64,000 bases of DNA from Streptomyces europaeiscabiei (GCF_036346855.1 NZ_CP107841.1:1674001-1738000); one strand, 5' to 3'. Positions 16,693-25,724 are shown, counted from the first letter of the stretch. The notes: generated from the sequence alone by a model not told the origin. Made by a program: numbers and translations.

Positions 16693-17145
16693 TCAGTGCC
16701 CGGAAAGGAGTCGTTCTTTCAGGGCCCTGCCGTACCTCGCGTAGCTCTCTTCCATCTGGGACCGGGCGGGCTCCACGGTTTCCACGGCGGCCGTGCCGGT
16801 GAACTCCTCGGATTCCGTGAAGCGTGTTCCGCCGTCACGGGGCTTGAGGACGAAGGAGTGCCGCCCCATGAGGACGTCGGGAATGCCGCCCTCCCAGACG
16901 AGCCGCCGAGGTGCCTCGTAGTGGGCGACCGTGAATCTGTACTCCTCGTCGCTCTCGGTCCCCAGCGTCACCTGGGCCCGTAGCTGGGTTCCGGGGAGTA
17001 TTTCGGTGGGAGCATCGATGAAACGCAGCGCGGGGTGCCACTTGGCGTATCCGGCGAAGTCGGTCAGCACCTTCCACACCTCCGCCGGGGGTGAGGCGAT
17101 GTCGGTGACCGCGGTGATGACGGGACTGTCCTGCATGGTCCTCAT
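16693..17145 (-). CDS. SRPBCC (START-like) family protein
   Basis: The 150-residue protein shows the polyketide-cyclase/SRPBCC pattern: ITAVTDIASPPAEVWKVLTD, FAGYAKWHPALRFIDAP, a central antiparallel sheet, and a long C-terminal helix (SQMEESYARYGRALKERLL). It would bind a hydrophobic ligand in the cytoplasm. Its ATG overlaps the stop of the upstream quinone oxidoreductase gene (ATGA), so it is coupled to it and probably part of the same response, controlled by the divergent LysR. Confidence 0.82.
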   Translation of the reverse strand: MRTMQDSPVITAVTDIASPPAEVWKVLTDFAGYAKWHPALRFIDAPTEILPGTQLRAQVTLGTESDEEYRFTVAHYEAPRRLVWEGGIPDVLMGRHSFVLKPRDGGTRFTESEEFTGTAAVETVEPARSQMEESYARYGRALKERLLSGH

Positions 17146-18077
17146 GCCTCCCTGCGGTTTTCCAGGACGATCTTGCCTCGGACGTGGCCGCCGGCCAGCA
17201 ACTGCTGGGCCTGCGCCGCTTCTCCGAGCGGGAATGCCCGCTCGACGTGCACCGTGAGCTTGCCCTCCTCGGCGAGCTCCACCAGCCGGGTCAGGTCGTC
17301 GCCGTCGAGGTGGAGGTAGACGTCGATGGTCCCCGCGTACTCGGTGGTGGACCGCGTGATGGAGGCGACCCGCGCACCGAGTGCGGCGATCGCGTGCGTC
17401 GTGGTCAGGGAGCCTCGCCCCGCGGTGTCGAGCACCGCGTCGACCCCGTCCGGGGCGATCTTCCGTACCTGCTCGACGAGTTCGTCGCCGTAGCGCACGG
17501 GCGTCGCTCCCAGGGACTCGATGAACGCCTGGCTGGCCTCGGAGCCTGTCCCGATCACCCGTGCGCCCCGCGCGACGGCGATCTGGACGGCGAGGTGTCC
17601 GACACCGCCCGCCGCCCCGTGCACCAGCACGGTGTCGCCCGCGGTCACCTCAAGGCTGTGCACGATCGCCTGGTAGGCGGTCAGCCCGGCGACCGGCAGT
17701 CCGGCGGCCTGGGCCCAGCTCAGGTTCCTCGGCTTGCGCACCAGTTGGCGCGGTTCGGCCGAGATCTTCTCCGCGTAGGTGCCGTAGTGCATGGCCTTGT
17801 CCCGGACGAAGCCGATCACCTCGTCGCCCGGCCTGAATCCCGTCGTCGCGGGTCCGGCCTGCTCGATGACCCCGGCCAGGTCCCATCCGGGTGTCACCGG
17901 GAAGAGGGAGTCCACGAGAGGATCCGCGTATCCGGCCTGGAAGGCCAGGTCCGCCGGGTTGAGCGCGGCTGCCTCGATTCTCACCAGCACGAGATCGGCG
18001 AACATCTTCGGATCCGGAACGTCGACGACTTCAAGGACCTCGGGACCGCCGAAACTCTGGTACTGAACGGCTTTCAC
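17142..18077 (-). CDS. NADP-dependent quinone oxidoreductase-like (zinc-independent MDR)
   Basis: The 311-residue enzyme has the QOR pattern: IEAAALNPADLAFQAGY, PGWDLAGVIEQAG, and the NADPH-binding motif VLVHGAAGGVGHLAVQIAVA. It ends with AAQAQQLLAGGHVRGKIVLE. It lacks zinc cysteines. Start GTG 18077 is chosen because VKAVQYQSFGGPEVLEV is the usual N-terminus; the open frame extends far upstream across lysR antisense but carries no domain. It is divergent from lysR, which lies 150 bp away, and is coupled to the SRPBCC gene. Role: reduction of quinones or enones, probably in electrophile stress. Confidence 0.87.
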   Translation of the reverse strand: MKAVQYQSFGGPEVLEVVDVPDPKMFADLVLVRIEAAALNPADLAFQAGYADPLVDSLFPVTPGWDLAGVIEQAGPATTGFRPGDEVIGFVRDKAMHYGTYAEKISAEPRQLVRKPRNLSWAQAAGLPVAGLTAYQAIVHSLEVTAGDTVLVHGAAGGVGHLAVQIAVARGARVIGTGSEASQAFIESLGATPVRYGDELVEQVRKIAPDGVDAVLDTAGRGSLTTTHAIAALGARVASITRSTTEYAGTIDVYLHLDGDDLTRLVELAEEGKLTVHVERAFPLGEAAQAQQLLAGGHVRGKIVLENRREA

Positions 18078-18227
18078 AGCTCTGCCTCTCGTGATGTGTG
18101 ATGCGTGCGGGGTCGGCACGGCACCAGCACCTCGACCGGCCGGGGCCTGGGAGGCGCACGACCAAGCTGACCAGGGCGTCAGCGGCGGAGCAATGACTGT
18201 CTGGGCAACAGGTAATACCTTGGAAGC

Positions 18228-19235
18228 ATGAATCAGTTGGAGACCCGGGAGCTCGCCTACTTCGTGACCGTGGCCGAGACCCTGCACTTCGGCCAGGCCG
18301 CGGAACGCCTCGGCATCACCCAGCCGCCCCTGTCCCGCGCCATCGCCCAACTGGAGAGGCGCGTGGGAGTCCCCCTGCTGAAACGCACCACACGGCAGGT
18401 GACGCTGACAGCCGCGGGCGAGGTCTTCCTGGCCGAGTGCCGCACGATCCTGGCGGCGCTGGACACCGCCGTACGCAAGGCGCGCAAGGCCGCCGTACCG
18501 CAACGGGTCACCGTCGCGGTACGCCCCGCCGCGGGCCCGGGTATCCTGCCCGACCTCCTCGCTGCCGGCGCACAGGGCCCGGACGGCGTGCTCACCGAGG
18601 TGGTTTTCACCTACGACGAGATCGGCGCTCTTCGGGACGGCACCGCGGACGTCGCCCTGATGTGCCAGTCGGTCGCCACCCCCGGCTCTGGTCTCGAGGT
18701 GATGGAGCTCGGCCTTGAGGAGCCGGTCGTCCTGCTCCCGGCGGGCCACCCTCTGGCCGACCGCCCGTTTTTGACCCTCGCCGAGGTGGAAGCACTGCCG
18801 GGCTACGAGGCGGAACTGCCCCACGAGGCGCTGGACACCATGGTCGACCGCGTCGCACTCGGCCGGCTCGTGGTCGTCGTCGGCGAAAGCGTCCGGGACC
18901 GCCTCGGCGGATCCGTACGAGCAGTGCCCGTCTACGGATACCCGCCCACCCAGCTGGTGCTGGCCTGGCTCCCCGACGGGCGCTCGGCCGCGTCCCGTCT
19001 CACCGCGACCGCCCACGCCGTGCTGGACCGACGCACGCGGCTACCGCAGGTCCTGGAAGGCACCGATCTCACCGGAACCGGAACCCGGCCTTTCGCGGAC
19101 GGCAGTCAGCAGGATGCACAGCGGGCGGCAGCTGCCCGAGCTCTGGGGGCCCAGGTCATGGCGGCAGAGCGGAGCACCGAGATTCAGCGCGTCGATCCGG
19201 CGGCACTCGTCGACTCCGACCGAACCGCCATCTGA
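18228..19235 (+). CDS. LysR-family transcriptional regulator
   Basis: The 335-residue protein begins with a LysR winged helix (residues about 3-62: ELAYFVTVAETLHFGQAAER, LGITQPPLSRAIAQLERRVG) and a periplasmic-binding-protein-like effector domain (from about residue 90). An unusual Ala/Gln/Glu-rich tail of about 60 residues follows. It is divergent from the quinone oxidoreductase gene; the 150-bp gap should hold its operator. LysR proteins of this layout usually activate the divergent gene on binding a small molecule. Confidence 0.88.
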   Translation: MNQLETRELAYFVTVAETLHFGQAAERLGITQPPLSRAIAQLERRVGVPLLKRTTRQVTLTAAGEVFLAECRTILAALDTAVRKARKAAVPQRVTVAVRPAAGPGILPDLLAAGAQGPDGVLTEVVFTYDEIGALRDGTADVALMCQSVATPGSGLEVMELGLEEPVVLLPAGHPLADRPFLTLAEVEALPGYEAELPHEALDTMVDRVALGRLVVVVGESVRDRLGGSVRAVPVYGYPPTQLVLAWLPDGRSAASRLTATAHAVLDRRTRLPQVLEGTDLTGTGTRPFADGSQQDAQRAAAARALGAQVMAAERSTEIQRVDPAALVDSDRTAI

Positions 19236-19335
19236 TCCCCTCTTGCATGGTCTGTGCCATAACCCGTACGTCACCGCCAGGTAGCTCGCCGGCGAGCCAC
19301 GACGCCTCCTCGCGGAGGTCCCACCCCGAAAGGAC

Positions 19336-19367
19336 TTGCACCTGACGTTAGCGAGAGGTTTTAGCGT
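19336..19367 (+). promoter_or_regulatory. MerR-type promoter with 20-bp spacer before the SDR gene
   Basis: TTGCAC (19336-19341) and TAGCGT (19362-19367) are separated by 20 bp containing CTGACGTTAGCGAGAGGTTT. The layout matches the sites at 25139-25170 and, on the other strand, 31540-31571. Long-spacer promoters with a dyad in the spacer are typical MerR-family targets; the regulator at 21427 is the candidate. Confidence 0.65.
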
Positions 19368-19430
19368 AGCTGGTGTCGGACCCGCCCACAGTGCTCCCGA
19401 CGCCGCACTCCTACGTGAAGGACCTCCCCC

Positions 19431-20141
19431 ATGGACATCGCCAACTCTGTCGCCCTCGTCACCGGTGCGGGCCGCGGCCTCGGCCGCCACTTCGCCACCC
19501 AGCTGCTGGAGCGGGGAGCGTCCAAGGTGTACGCCACCGCGCGCAACCCCGAGAGCGTCGATCTGCCCGGAGCGGAGGTGCTCCGGCTCGACATCACCGA
19601 CCCGGCCTCCGTCGCCGCCGTGGCGGAAGTCGCCTCGGACGTGACGCTGCTGGTCAACAACGCCGGCATCAACACCATCAACGGCCTGGTCAACGGCGAC
19701 CTGGAGCAGATCGAACTGGAGATGGACACCGCCTACTACGGCCCGTTGCGCATGATCCGGGCCTTCGCCCCGATCCTGAAGGCGGGTGGCGGCGGGGCCA
19801 TCGTCAACGTCCTGTCGGTCGCGTCCTGGGTCCCGTCCGAGCACTGGGGCGCCTACCACGCGGCCAAGGCCGCCGCATGGAGCCTGACCAACAGCGTCCG
19901 CCTCGAACTCTCCGCACAGAACACCCTGGTCACCGGCCTGTATCTGGGACCCACCGACACCGACCTGGCCAAGGGACTGCCGTTCGAGAAGAACGATCCG
20001 GCCGACGTCGTCAGGGCCGCGCTCGACGGGGTCGAGGCGAAGCAGGCCGAGGTCATCGCCGACCCGATGTCCGCGCAGGCCAAGGCGAACCTGGCCCTCG
20101 ACCCAGCCACCGTCTACGCACCGGCCGCAGCCACCGCCTGA
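19431..20141 (+). CDS. Short-chain dehydrogenase/reductase
   Basis: The 236-residue classical SDR has cofactor motif TGAGRGLGRHFA, NNAG (LLVNNAGINT), the catalytic serine in VLSVASWVP, and the YxxxK pair in AYHAAKAAAW. ATARNPESVDLPGAEVL after the second strand favours NADP(H). It lies about 60 bp after the MerR-type promoter and 90 bp before the DJ-1/PfpI gene, so the two may be cotranscribed. Substrate is unknown, probably a reactive carbonyl compound given the neighbours. Confidence 0.88.
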   Translation: MDIANSVALVTGAGRGLGRHFATQLLERGASKVYATARNPESVDLPGAEVLRLDITDPASVAAVAEVASDVTLLVNNAGINTINGLVNGDLEQIELEMDTAYYGPLRMIRAFAPILKAGGGGAIVNVLSVASWVPSEHWGAYHAAKAAAWSLTNSVRLELSAQNTLVTGLYLGPTDTDLAKGLPFEKNDPADVVRAALDGVEAKQAEVIADPMSAQAKANLALDPATVYAPAAATA

Positions 20142-20234
20142 CCACCACCATCACGCGCCACGGGGCGCGACACGTCGTAACCGGGAAGCGCCCCGTCCGT
20201 TTCTTCCTTGCTCGTACACCGAAAGAGGCATGCC

Positions 20235-21248
20235 ATGGACACCCCCGCCCCCACCCACTCGTCCAAGCCCAAGGCGCTGATCGTCGTCCCTTCAGCCGCT
20301 CGCCTGCCGCTCACCGAACCGGCGGACCACCCCGGCGTCTCGACCGGGTTCTACCTGGTCGAGCTGGCGCAGATCCTCAAGGAGTTCGACAACGAGTACG
20401 ACTTCACCTTCGCCACCCCCGGCGGGCTCGTCCCGCAGCTCGAGATCAACGGCCTGGCCCTGTCGATGCACGCTGCGGCCAAGTTCAGTTCCGCGACGGT
20501 CTCGGCCACCGCGGCACAGGCGTTCCGCTTCGATGTCGACACCTTCCGTGCCAAGCGGCCGGAACTCGTCGCCCGCCGGGACAGCGAACTCGCCCTCGCC
20601 CGCCGCTACCTGGGCCGCCTGCCCGTCTCCGAGGCGCTGCCGGGCAGTGACAAGGAAGTCGTGGTGCTGCGTGACGACCTGATCAAGTCGATGCAGGACC
20701 TGCCAGAGCACACCTTCCCGTCCGTCGAGCAGCTCGTGCACAGACACCGAGACCCCGAGGACGCCTTCGACCTGGGCACGTTCGACTTCGTCCACATGCC
20801 CGGCGGCCACGCCCCCATGGTCGACTTCGTCGACAACCCCTGGCTCGGCGAACTCCTGCACACCCTGCGCGAGAACCAGGTGCTGATCTCGCTGATCTGC
20901 CACGCCCCCGTCGCCATGGCCTCGGCCAAGTACCGGGTGAGCCCCGACGGCACCGTCGTCACCGACACCCAGCACGCCTTCAACGGCGTCAGCGTGACCA
21001 CGGTCGCCAAATCCGCCGAACTCTTCGTCCTCAGCAACGGCTACCTCAAGATCCACGGCAAGAAGGTACGCATGGGCTACTTCATCGACGAAGCCCTCAG
21101 GAACGCCGGCTACCAGGTACGGACGACCACCAACCCGACCGCCATCAAGGTCATCTGGGAGGAAGGCGTCCGCCTGCTCACCAGCAACGGCCCCCAGGCC
21201 ATCGACGAGCACACCGCCCGCCTGCGCACCCTCCTGCCCCGCCACTGA
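20235..21248 (+). CDS. DJ-1/PfpI-type class I glutamine amidotransferase-like protein (Hsp31-like)
   Basis: The 337-residue protein has the Hsp31/DJ-1 fold: a nucleotide-like strand KALIVVPSAA, the region FDFVHMPGGHAPMVDF with a conserved acidic elbow, and the nucleophile cysteine in LISLICHAPVAM. Family members act as glyoxalase III or chaperone/deglycase-type proteins against reactive aldehydes. It is longer than DJ-1 (about 190 aa), as Hsp31-like forms are. ATG 20235 follows GAAAGAGG. It lies between the SDR and merR genes, in a presumed carbonyl/electrophile stress unit. Confidence 0.83.
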   Translation: MDTPAPTHSSKPKALIVVPSAARLPLTEPADHPGVSTGFYLVELAQILKEFDNEYDFTFATPGGLVPQLEINGLALSMHAAAKFSSATVSATAAQAFRFDVDTFRAKRPELVARRDSELALARRYLGRLPVSEALPGSDKEVVVLRDDLIKSMQDLPEHTFPSVEQLVHRHRDPEDAFDLGTFDFVHMPGGHAPMVDFVDNPWLGELLHTLRENQVLISLICHAPVAMASAKYRVSPDGTVVTDTQHAFNGVSVTTVAKSAELFVLSNGYLKIHGKKVRMGYFIDEALRNAGYQVRTTTNPTAIKVIWEEGVRLLTSNGPQAIDEHTARLRTLLPRH

Positions 21249-21360
21249 CCCCCCGCCTCCCGGCACCGCCAGGTCGCCATGTGTGCACCTGATTCACCGT
21301 GATCCGGCACGCTGTGGCCGGCCGGGGCCAGACGAAAGGCCCGTGATGACGACATCGGCT

Positions 21361-21392
21361 ACGCTGAAACCTCACACTGACGTCAGAGGCAC
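21361..21392 (-). promoter_or_regulatory. Degenerate MerR-type operator upstream of merR
   Basis: Read on the minus strand, CTCTGACGTCAGTGTGAGGT with CAGCGT beyond it resembles the sites at 19336, 25139 and 31540 with the same 20-bp spacing. It lies 35 bp before merR and may mediate autoregulation. The match is weaker than for the others. Confidence 0.45.
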
Positions 21393-21426
21393 CTCTGATA
21401 TGACATTGGACCGGCAAGGAGGAGCG

Positions 21427-21825
21427 ATGCGGATCGGAGAGGTCGCCGAACAGGCGGGGGTCAGCGTCCGGGCACTGCGGTACTACGAGGAGCAGGGGCT
21501 GCTCGGCGCCACCCGTACCGGCGGCGGGCAGCGGCAGTACCCGGAGGGCGCGGTCGCCCGGGTCAGGATGATCCAGCAGCTGTACGCCGCCGGCCTGGCG
21601 AGCAGGCTCGTCCGCGAGGTCCTGCCACGGTGCATGAACGAGGGCCCCTCGCCCATCGGTTTCACCGACAGCCTCATCACCGAACGGGCCCGCATCGACC
21701 GCCAGATCGGCGACCTGACGGCAGTGCGCGCCCGCCTCGACGAGATCATCGCGGTGGCGACGGACCCGAGCCACCCGCACCACAGCCACCCCGTACGTGG
21801 CGGCATCGCCGCCAGTACCGCCTGA
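21427..21825 (+). CDS. MerR-family transcriptional regulator
   Basis: The 132-residue protein has a MerR winged helix at residues 1-70 (MRIGEVAEQAGVSVRALRYY, then EEQGLLGATRTGGGQRQYPE) and a coiled-coil dimerisation helix (ITERARIDRQIGDLTAVRAR). The C-terminus (HPHHSHPVRGG) is His-rich, but the cysteines typical of metal sensors are absent, so a small organic or electrophilic signal is more likely. ATG 21427 follows AAGGAGGAG. Four MerR-like sites in the window fit a local regulon covering the SDR/DJ-1, glyoxalase-fold and quinone oxidoreductase genes. A decayed second copy is at 30250-30470. Confidence 0.88.
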   Translation: MRIGEVAEQAGVSVRALRYYEEQGLLGATRTGGGQRQYPEGAVARVRMIQQLYAAGLASRLVREVLPRCMNEGPSPIGFTDSLITERARIDRQIGDLTAVRARLDEIIAVATDPSHPHHSHPVRGGIAASTA

Positions 21826-21870
21826 ACCGGCCTGCCCACCCACAAGGTGGTGTGCGGCAGGCCGGTTCAG
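21822..21870 (+). terminator. Intrinsic terminator overlapping the merR stop
   Basis: CTGAACCGGCCTGCC (21822-21836) pairs perfectly over 15 bp with 21856-21870. The left arm includes the merR stop codon. Confidence 0.85.
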
Positions 21871-21897
21871 CGACGGACCTCACCGTGACCTCAGGCC

Positions 21898-22048
21898 GCT
21901 CTGGGCATCATCGAGCGGCGGCTCGGCGTTCACATGGACAAGAACGAGGCACTGCCCCTTGCTCTGCACTTCGTCAACGCCCAGATCGGATCCGGCTCCG
22001 CGGCACCGGTGACATCGCGGCGACCATGCAGATGACACAGTCACCGCG
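21898..22048 (+). pseudogene. BglG/LicT-type antiterminator PRD fragment
   Basis: The frame reads ALGIIERRLGVHMDKNEALP and LALHFVNAQIGSG, the second PRD domain of BglG-family antiterminators, then after a frameshift GTGDIAATMQMTQ. Only about 50 codons remain; the RNA-binding domain and first PRD are absent. Confidence 0.6.
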
Positions 22049-22117
22049 GGTCGCACAGGGTCAGCGCATCGCCGCTACCGCCACCAAGGCGACCGGGTGG
22101 CCGCTGGTTTCCCGCTT

Positions 22118-22718
22118 TCAGCGCACCGTGGTGATCGTGATCCCGGCCACCACGCCGTCGCCCCGTAGCGTCAGCGCCGCCGGGCCTTCGTGGCGCACGC
22201 AGTCGAGACGGCCGAGCGTGATTTCTCGGCCGTCAGGTCCGTCGATGGTGATCCCCTCGGTGACGGCCATGACGAGCAGGGTCTCGCCCGCAGCGCAGGC
22301 CAACTCGGCCCCTCGTTCAGCACCGACTGTGATGATCTGCACCTGTGCCGTCGCACGGCTCCTGCGGGTCATCACATTCATATTGCGGACCGCACCCGTC
22401 CAGCCGACAGTCCGTCGCCGCGTCGCCGGAGAAGGCGAAGGGGCTCAGCGGCCCGACCGGATGCGCTGTCCCGTCCACCGTCAGCACCAAGCCGTCGCCC
22501 TCGACGGGGGTGATCACGCGGTCGATCCCGGGAAAGGCGGAGAAGGAGCCTCCCGCGTCCACGTCCGCGACACTCACCCGCCAGTCGAAGCCGTCCGTGA
22601 TCTCCACCGAGGCCAGGGGCGTCTGTACGGAGCCCGACGCGACCTCGCGGGTCACACCGCCGCCGTTCTTCCACGGCATGCTGCGGTACTGGCTCCAGCG
22701 CAGAGCATCTCCGCCCAT
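22118..22718 (-). pseudogene. HutD-family protein gene with a frameshift
   Basis: From ATG 22718 the frame encodes WSQYRSMPWKNGGGVTREVA and DWRVSVADVDAGGSFSAFPG, then IDRVITPVEGDGL, typical of HutD cupin-like proteins linked to histidine utilisation. At a G-run (22394-22396) the frame is lost by one extra base; the remaining 87 codons continue in another frame from RNMNVMTRRSRATAQV to 22118. The family is usually about 190-200 aa, which the two parts restore. No other hut genes are nearby. Confidence 0.78.
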
Positions 22719-22921
22719 CCGACACCGTCTCCTTCCCCTGCCATCCGGTCGGCTGCCCTCACCCGCGAACCCGGGCCACCGGCCACTCGGTTGTCGGACC
22801 GCGGGAGCGCCCAGGCCATGATCATCGACTGAGCGGCCAGCGTACGCGCCGACCACGCGCGCACGGTGGGGCGCTTGACCGGGCAGGCCGAGCCCCGAGA
22901 CTCGTGAGCCGGAGGATCACC

Positions 22922-23551
22922 TCATGTTCTGGCGTGCTGTGTGTCGGCGGGGTAGTGGGCGACAAGAAGTGGCCAGGTCAGTTCGGCCATCTCGGTCGGT
23001 GTAGTGGGGCTGTCGCGTTGGAGCCAGTCGGTGGCCACGCCGAGGAGTGCGCCGGCGATGAACGCGGCGGGTACGTCGTGAGGGATGTCGGCCGACGAGA
23101 CACTGTCCGGCGCGGCGCCGGCGTTCAGGCGCACGGTGACATGGACGCTGGCGGAGATGCGGCTGCGGATGTGGTCGATGACGCGGGCGCTGCCCTGCGG
23201 CCCCAGGAGGCTGCGGTAGAGGCCGGAGTGCCCGGCGAGGTTCTCGAAGAACGCGACGAGTGACCGGGCGGGTTCCGCGTCCGGGTCCGCCGGTGAGGGG
23301 TCGGGGGCGGGGAGTGACTCAATCAGGGTGTCGATCGTCGAGGTACAGGCGGCCTCGGCCAGTTCGTGCACGTCCCGGTAGTGGTCGTAGAAGGTCGTGC
23401 GGTTCACACCGGCCTGTTCGGCCACGTCCGCGACGCTGATCTGCCCCAGCTCCTGCTCCTCGACGAGCTTGATCAGCGCGCCCTGCAGGGCCGCGTGAGT
23501 GCGACGTACGCGCCGGTCGGCGGCAGGTGGGTGCTGTCGGGTCGTGGTCAT
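22922..23551 (-). CDS. TetR-family transcriptional regulator
   Basis: The 209-residue protein has an N-terminal TetR domain (RRTHAALQGALIKLVEEQEL, then ISVADVAEQAGVNRTTFYDH) and a C-terminal helical domain of the TetR_C_33 type (AAFIAGALLGVATDWLQRD). ATG 23551 (MTTTRQHPP) is preferred to a start nine codons upstream because the latter overlaps the operator region. It is divergent from the SDR gene at 23738. Inverted TAACCGAC/GTCGGTTA elements between them are its probable operator. Confidence 0.86.
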   Translation of the reverse strand: MTTTRQHPPAADRRVRRTHAALQGALIKLVEEQELGQISVADVAEQAGVNRTTFYDHYRDVHELAEAACTSTIDTLIESLPAPDPSPADPDAEPARSLVAFFENLAGHSGLYRSLLGPQGSARVIDHIRSRISASVHVTVRLNAGAAPDSVSSADIPHDVPAAFIAGALLGVATDWLQRDSPTTPTEMAELTWPLLVAHYPADTQHART

Positions 23552-23566
23552 GGCTGACACGATACC

Positions 23567-23604
23567 TAACCGACGCATGTTGGTTTTCCTACGAGTGTCG
23601 GTTA
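23567..23604. promoter_or_regulatory. Inverted repeats between tetR and SDR, probable operator
   Basis: TAACCGAC (23567-23574) and GTCGGTTA (23597-23604) are exact inverted copies. An inner dyad AACCGACGCATGTTGGTT (23568-23585) is close to symmetric. Position between divergent genes suggests binding by the TetR protein at 22922. Confidence 0.65.
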
Positions 23605-23737
23605 GCGTGCTTCATGGAGGTGGTGGCGCTGTCCGGCCGACGCGAACCGTGCAAGGAGCCGCCGGTCGTGCGTGCCAGCACGCCGCCCCACCCAAGAACC
23701 CGGTCACTCCGCATCAGTCAGGAACAGGAGCCATGCC

Positions 23738-24511
23738 ATGAGGGGACTCACCGGACAGCGCATCGTCATCGCCGGAGGCGGTAACGGGATAGGCGCGGGC
23801 ACTGCCGAGCGCCTCGTCGCCGAGGGCGCCACGGTCGTGATCGGCGACATCGACGTGGACGCGGCGCAGGCCACCGCCAAGCGCATCAGCGACGTCGGCG
23901 GAGCCGCCCTCGCCGTCGAGTTCGACCTCGCCGACGAGCGGTCGGTACGCGCCCTGTTCGACACCACCGTCGACCAGCTCGGCGGAGTCGACGGGCTCTA
24001 CAACGTCGCCGCCGACGCCTCGGCGGACGTGCTGGGCCGGGACGGCGACCTGCTGGACATGGACCCGGCCGTATGGCGGCGCACCCTCGAGGTGAACCTG
24101 ATCGGCTTCGCGCTCACCTGCCGCGCGGCCCTTCCCCTGCTGCTCGCACAGGGCGGTGGAGCGATCGTCAACACCTCCTCGCTGTCCGCGCACGTGGGCG
24201 ACCACCAGCGCGCGGCCTACCAGACCAGCAAGGCCGGGATCAACGCGCTCACCCGCCACGTCGCCTCCCGCTGGGGCAAGCAGGGCATCCGGTGCAACTG
24301 CGTGTCGCCCGGGGTGGTGATGACCGAGTCCGCGGAGAAGATGGCCCTGACCCCTCAGGCACTGGAATTCGCGCGGATGACCATCCCCAGCCCCCGGTTC
24401 GGCCGGCCCGGCGACCTGGCCGGAGTGGTGGCGTTCCTGCTCTCCGACGACGCGGAGTGGATCAACGGCCAGGTCTGGTCGATCAACGGCGGCGCACTTC
24501 TGCGCGAATGA
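23738..24511 (+). CDS. Short-chain dehydrogenase/reductase (FabG-like)
   Basis: The 257-residue classical SDR has GGGNGIGAGTA as the cofactor motif, GDIDVDAAQ at the second strand (an Asp there favours NAD), YNVAADASAD in the NNAG position, the catalytic serine in IVNTSSLSAHVGD, the pair AAYQTSKAGINAL, and a C-terminal GQVWSINGGALLRE. It is divergent from tetR with the operator between. The NNAG tetrad is altered to NVAA. It is likely induced when TetR releases; substrate unknown. Confidence 0.88.
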   Translation: MRGLTGQRIVIAGGGNGIGAGTAERLVAEGATVVIGDIDVDAAQATAKRISDVGGAALAVEFDLADERSVRALFDTTVDQLGGVDGLYNVAADASADVLGRDGDLLDMDPAVWRRTLEVNLIGFALTCRAALPLLLAQGGGAIVNTSSLSAHVGDHQRAAYQTSKAGINALTRHVASRWGKQGIRCNCVSPGVVMTESAEKMALTPQALEFARMTIPSPRFGRPGDLAGVVAFLLSDDAEWINGQVWSINGGALLRE

Positions 24512-25138
24512 CGATCGTCCCCGACCTGCTGCCCGAGCGCATGGCACGACCAGCTGTCGGCGCGGGGCACGACGCGGACCGGACGCTGGTGGTGGCGGAC
24601 GGCCCCGCCGCTGCTGCCGAAGCGGCTGCGGCAGGGGGCGTCGATGTGCCGCGGTTACTGCAGGTGCCTGCCGGGCTGCCGCAGCCCGTGGCCACCGGCC
24701 GGCTCCTGGCTCTGCCGACAGCGGGTGTCCTCCTCCACCAGGTCCAGAGAATCGGCCACCAGCCCGTGGTAACGACTCCGCGTGACCTTCCCGATCATCT
24801 CCACCGTGGGGGCCACGGCGCACCACCCGGCGCGGGCCGAAGAGTCGGCGTCCTTGCGCCAGCTTCGGAACCCCGGCCCGGCGACGCAACCCCGGCTCCG
24901 CCCCACACCGCCAACATCACCAACCAACGAGTCAACACCACCAACTCGAGTCGCAATTTCGGCTCGCGGCGCTCCGTTCCTTCCGGCCGTCCGCACAACT
25001 CCACTGACCGGTCCGTCAGTTGCAGACCGTCACAGATCGGCGGTTCTGACGGACCTTCTCACCTGAGTGGCGGGCGATCCTTTGCCGAGCCGACCGCCGC
25101 CTCTGTCCATCGCCTCGCGGGGGTCTCACCCGAAAGAA
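24512..25138. other. Region without a recognisable gene
   Basis: Open frames exist on both strands but none resembles a family or has a convincing start. It is presumably decayed DNA upstream of the MerR-type promoter at 25139. Confidence 0.45.
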
Positions 25139-25170
25139 TTGCACCTGACACTAGCGTCAGGTTCTAGCGT
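25139..25170 (+). promoter_or_regulatory. MerR-type promoter with 20-bp spacer before the VOC gene
   Basis: TTGCAC (25139-25144) and TAGCGT (25165-25170) enclose 20 bp that carry most of a perfect dyad, ACCTGAC-N6-GTCAGGT (25143-25162). It is the most symmetric of the four similar sites. The glyoxalase-fold gene starts about 100 bp downstream. Confidence 0.7.
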
Positions 25171-25268
25171 TGCGGCTGAAGTTACAGAACAGCGCCGACC
25201 GGTCTGGGTCACTGCCACCTGGCCAATGTGCCCGCGGCTACCCCTTCCTCACCCCACAGAGGAGAATC

Positions 25269-25724
25269 GTGCCCTTCTATCACATCTGCATCATGGTGAG
25301 CGACCTGGAGCGATCGCTGCCCTTCTACCAGGACCTCCTGGGATTCAAGAACACGCTGTACGACGTCACACAGCCCGGCGAGTGGTTCGACACCTCGACG
25401 CTCGACGACATCCTCGGCGTGAAGAGCGCGGCGACCCGGATCGTGCTCGTCTCCGACGACTCCGGCGCGACGCTGGAACTGCAACAGGCGGCCAACCCGT
25501 TCACCACCAAGGCTCCGGACGAGTACCTGCGCTACGGCGCGACCGGCATCACGGAGCTGGGGCTCAAAGTGTCCGACATCGATGACCTTTTTAAGCGCGT
25601 CGAGGCCGCTGGTATCGAGGTTCAGACCGACTACATCTGGTCCCCCTTGCCCGGAATCCGATCCTTCCTGTTCTACGACCCCGACGGCGCGCTCATCCAG
25701 GCCGTTGAGGACCACACCACATAG
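25269..25724 (+). CDS. VOC (glyoxalase/bleomycin-resistance fold) family protein
   Basis: The 151-residue protein has two beta-alpha-beta-beta-beta modules: FYHICIMVSDLERSLPFYQD with LLGFKNTLYDV, and ELGLKVSDIDDLFKRVEAAG with SFLFYDPDGALIQAVED. The metal-binding pattern His (HIC) and Glu (LELQQ) fits lyase/dioxygenase members. GTG 25269 follows AGAGGAGAATC. It lies under the MerR-type promoter, so it probably detoxifies a reactive metabolite together with the SDR, DJ-1 and quinone oxidoreductase genes. Confidence 0.86.
   Translation: MPFYHICIMVSDLERSLPFYQDLLGFKNTLYDVTQPGEWFDTSTLDDILGVKSAATRIVLVSDDSGATLELQQAANPFTTKAPDEYLRYGATGITELGLKVSDIDDLFKRVEAAGIEVQTDYIWSPLPGIRSFLFYDPDGALIQAVEDHTT

Noticed and set aside
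18078-19016. Upstream extension of the quinone oxidoreductase frame
   Set aside because: The extension is antisense to lysR and the enzyme's N-terminus is clearly at GTG 18077.
24073-25167. Plus-strand frame overlapping the SDR and the region after it
   Set aside because: Its first part is an alternative frame of the SDR gene and the rest has no recognisable domain.
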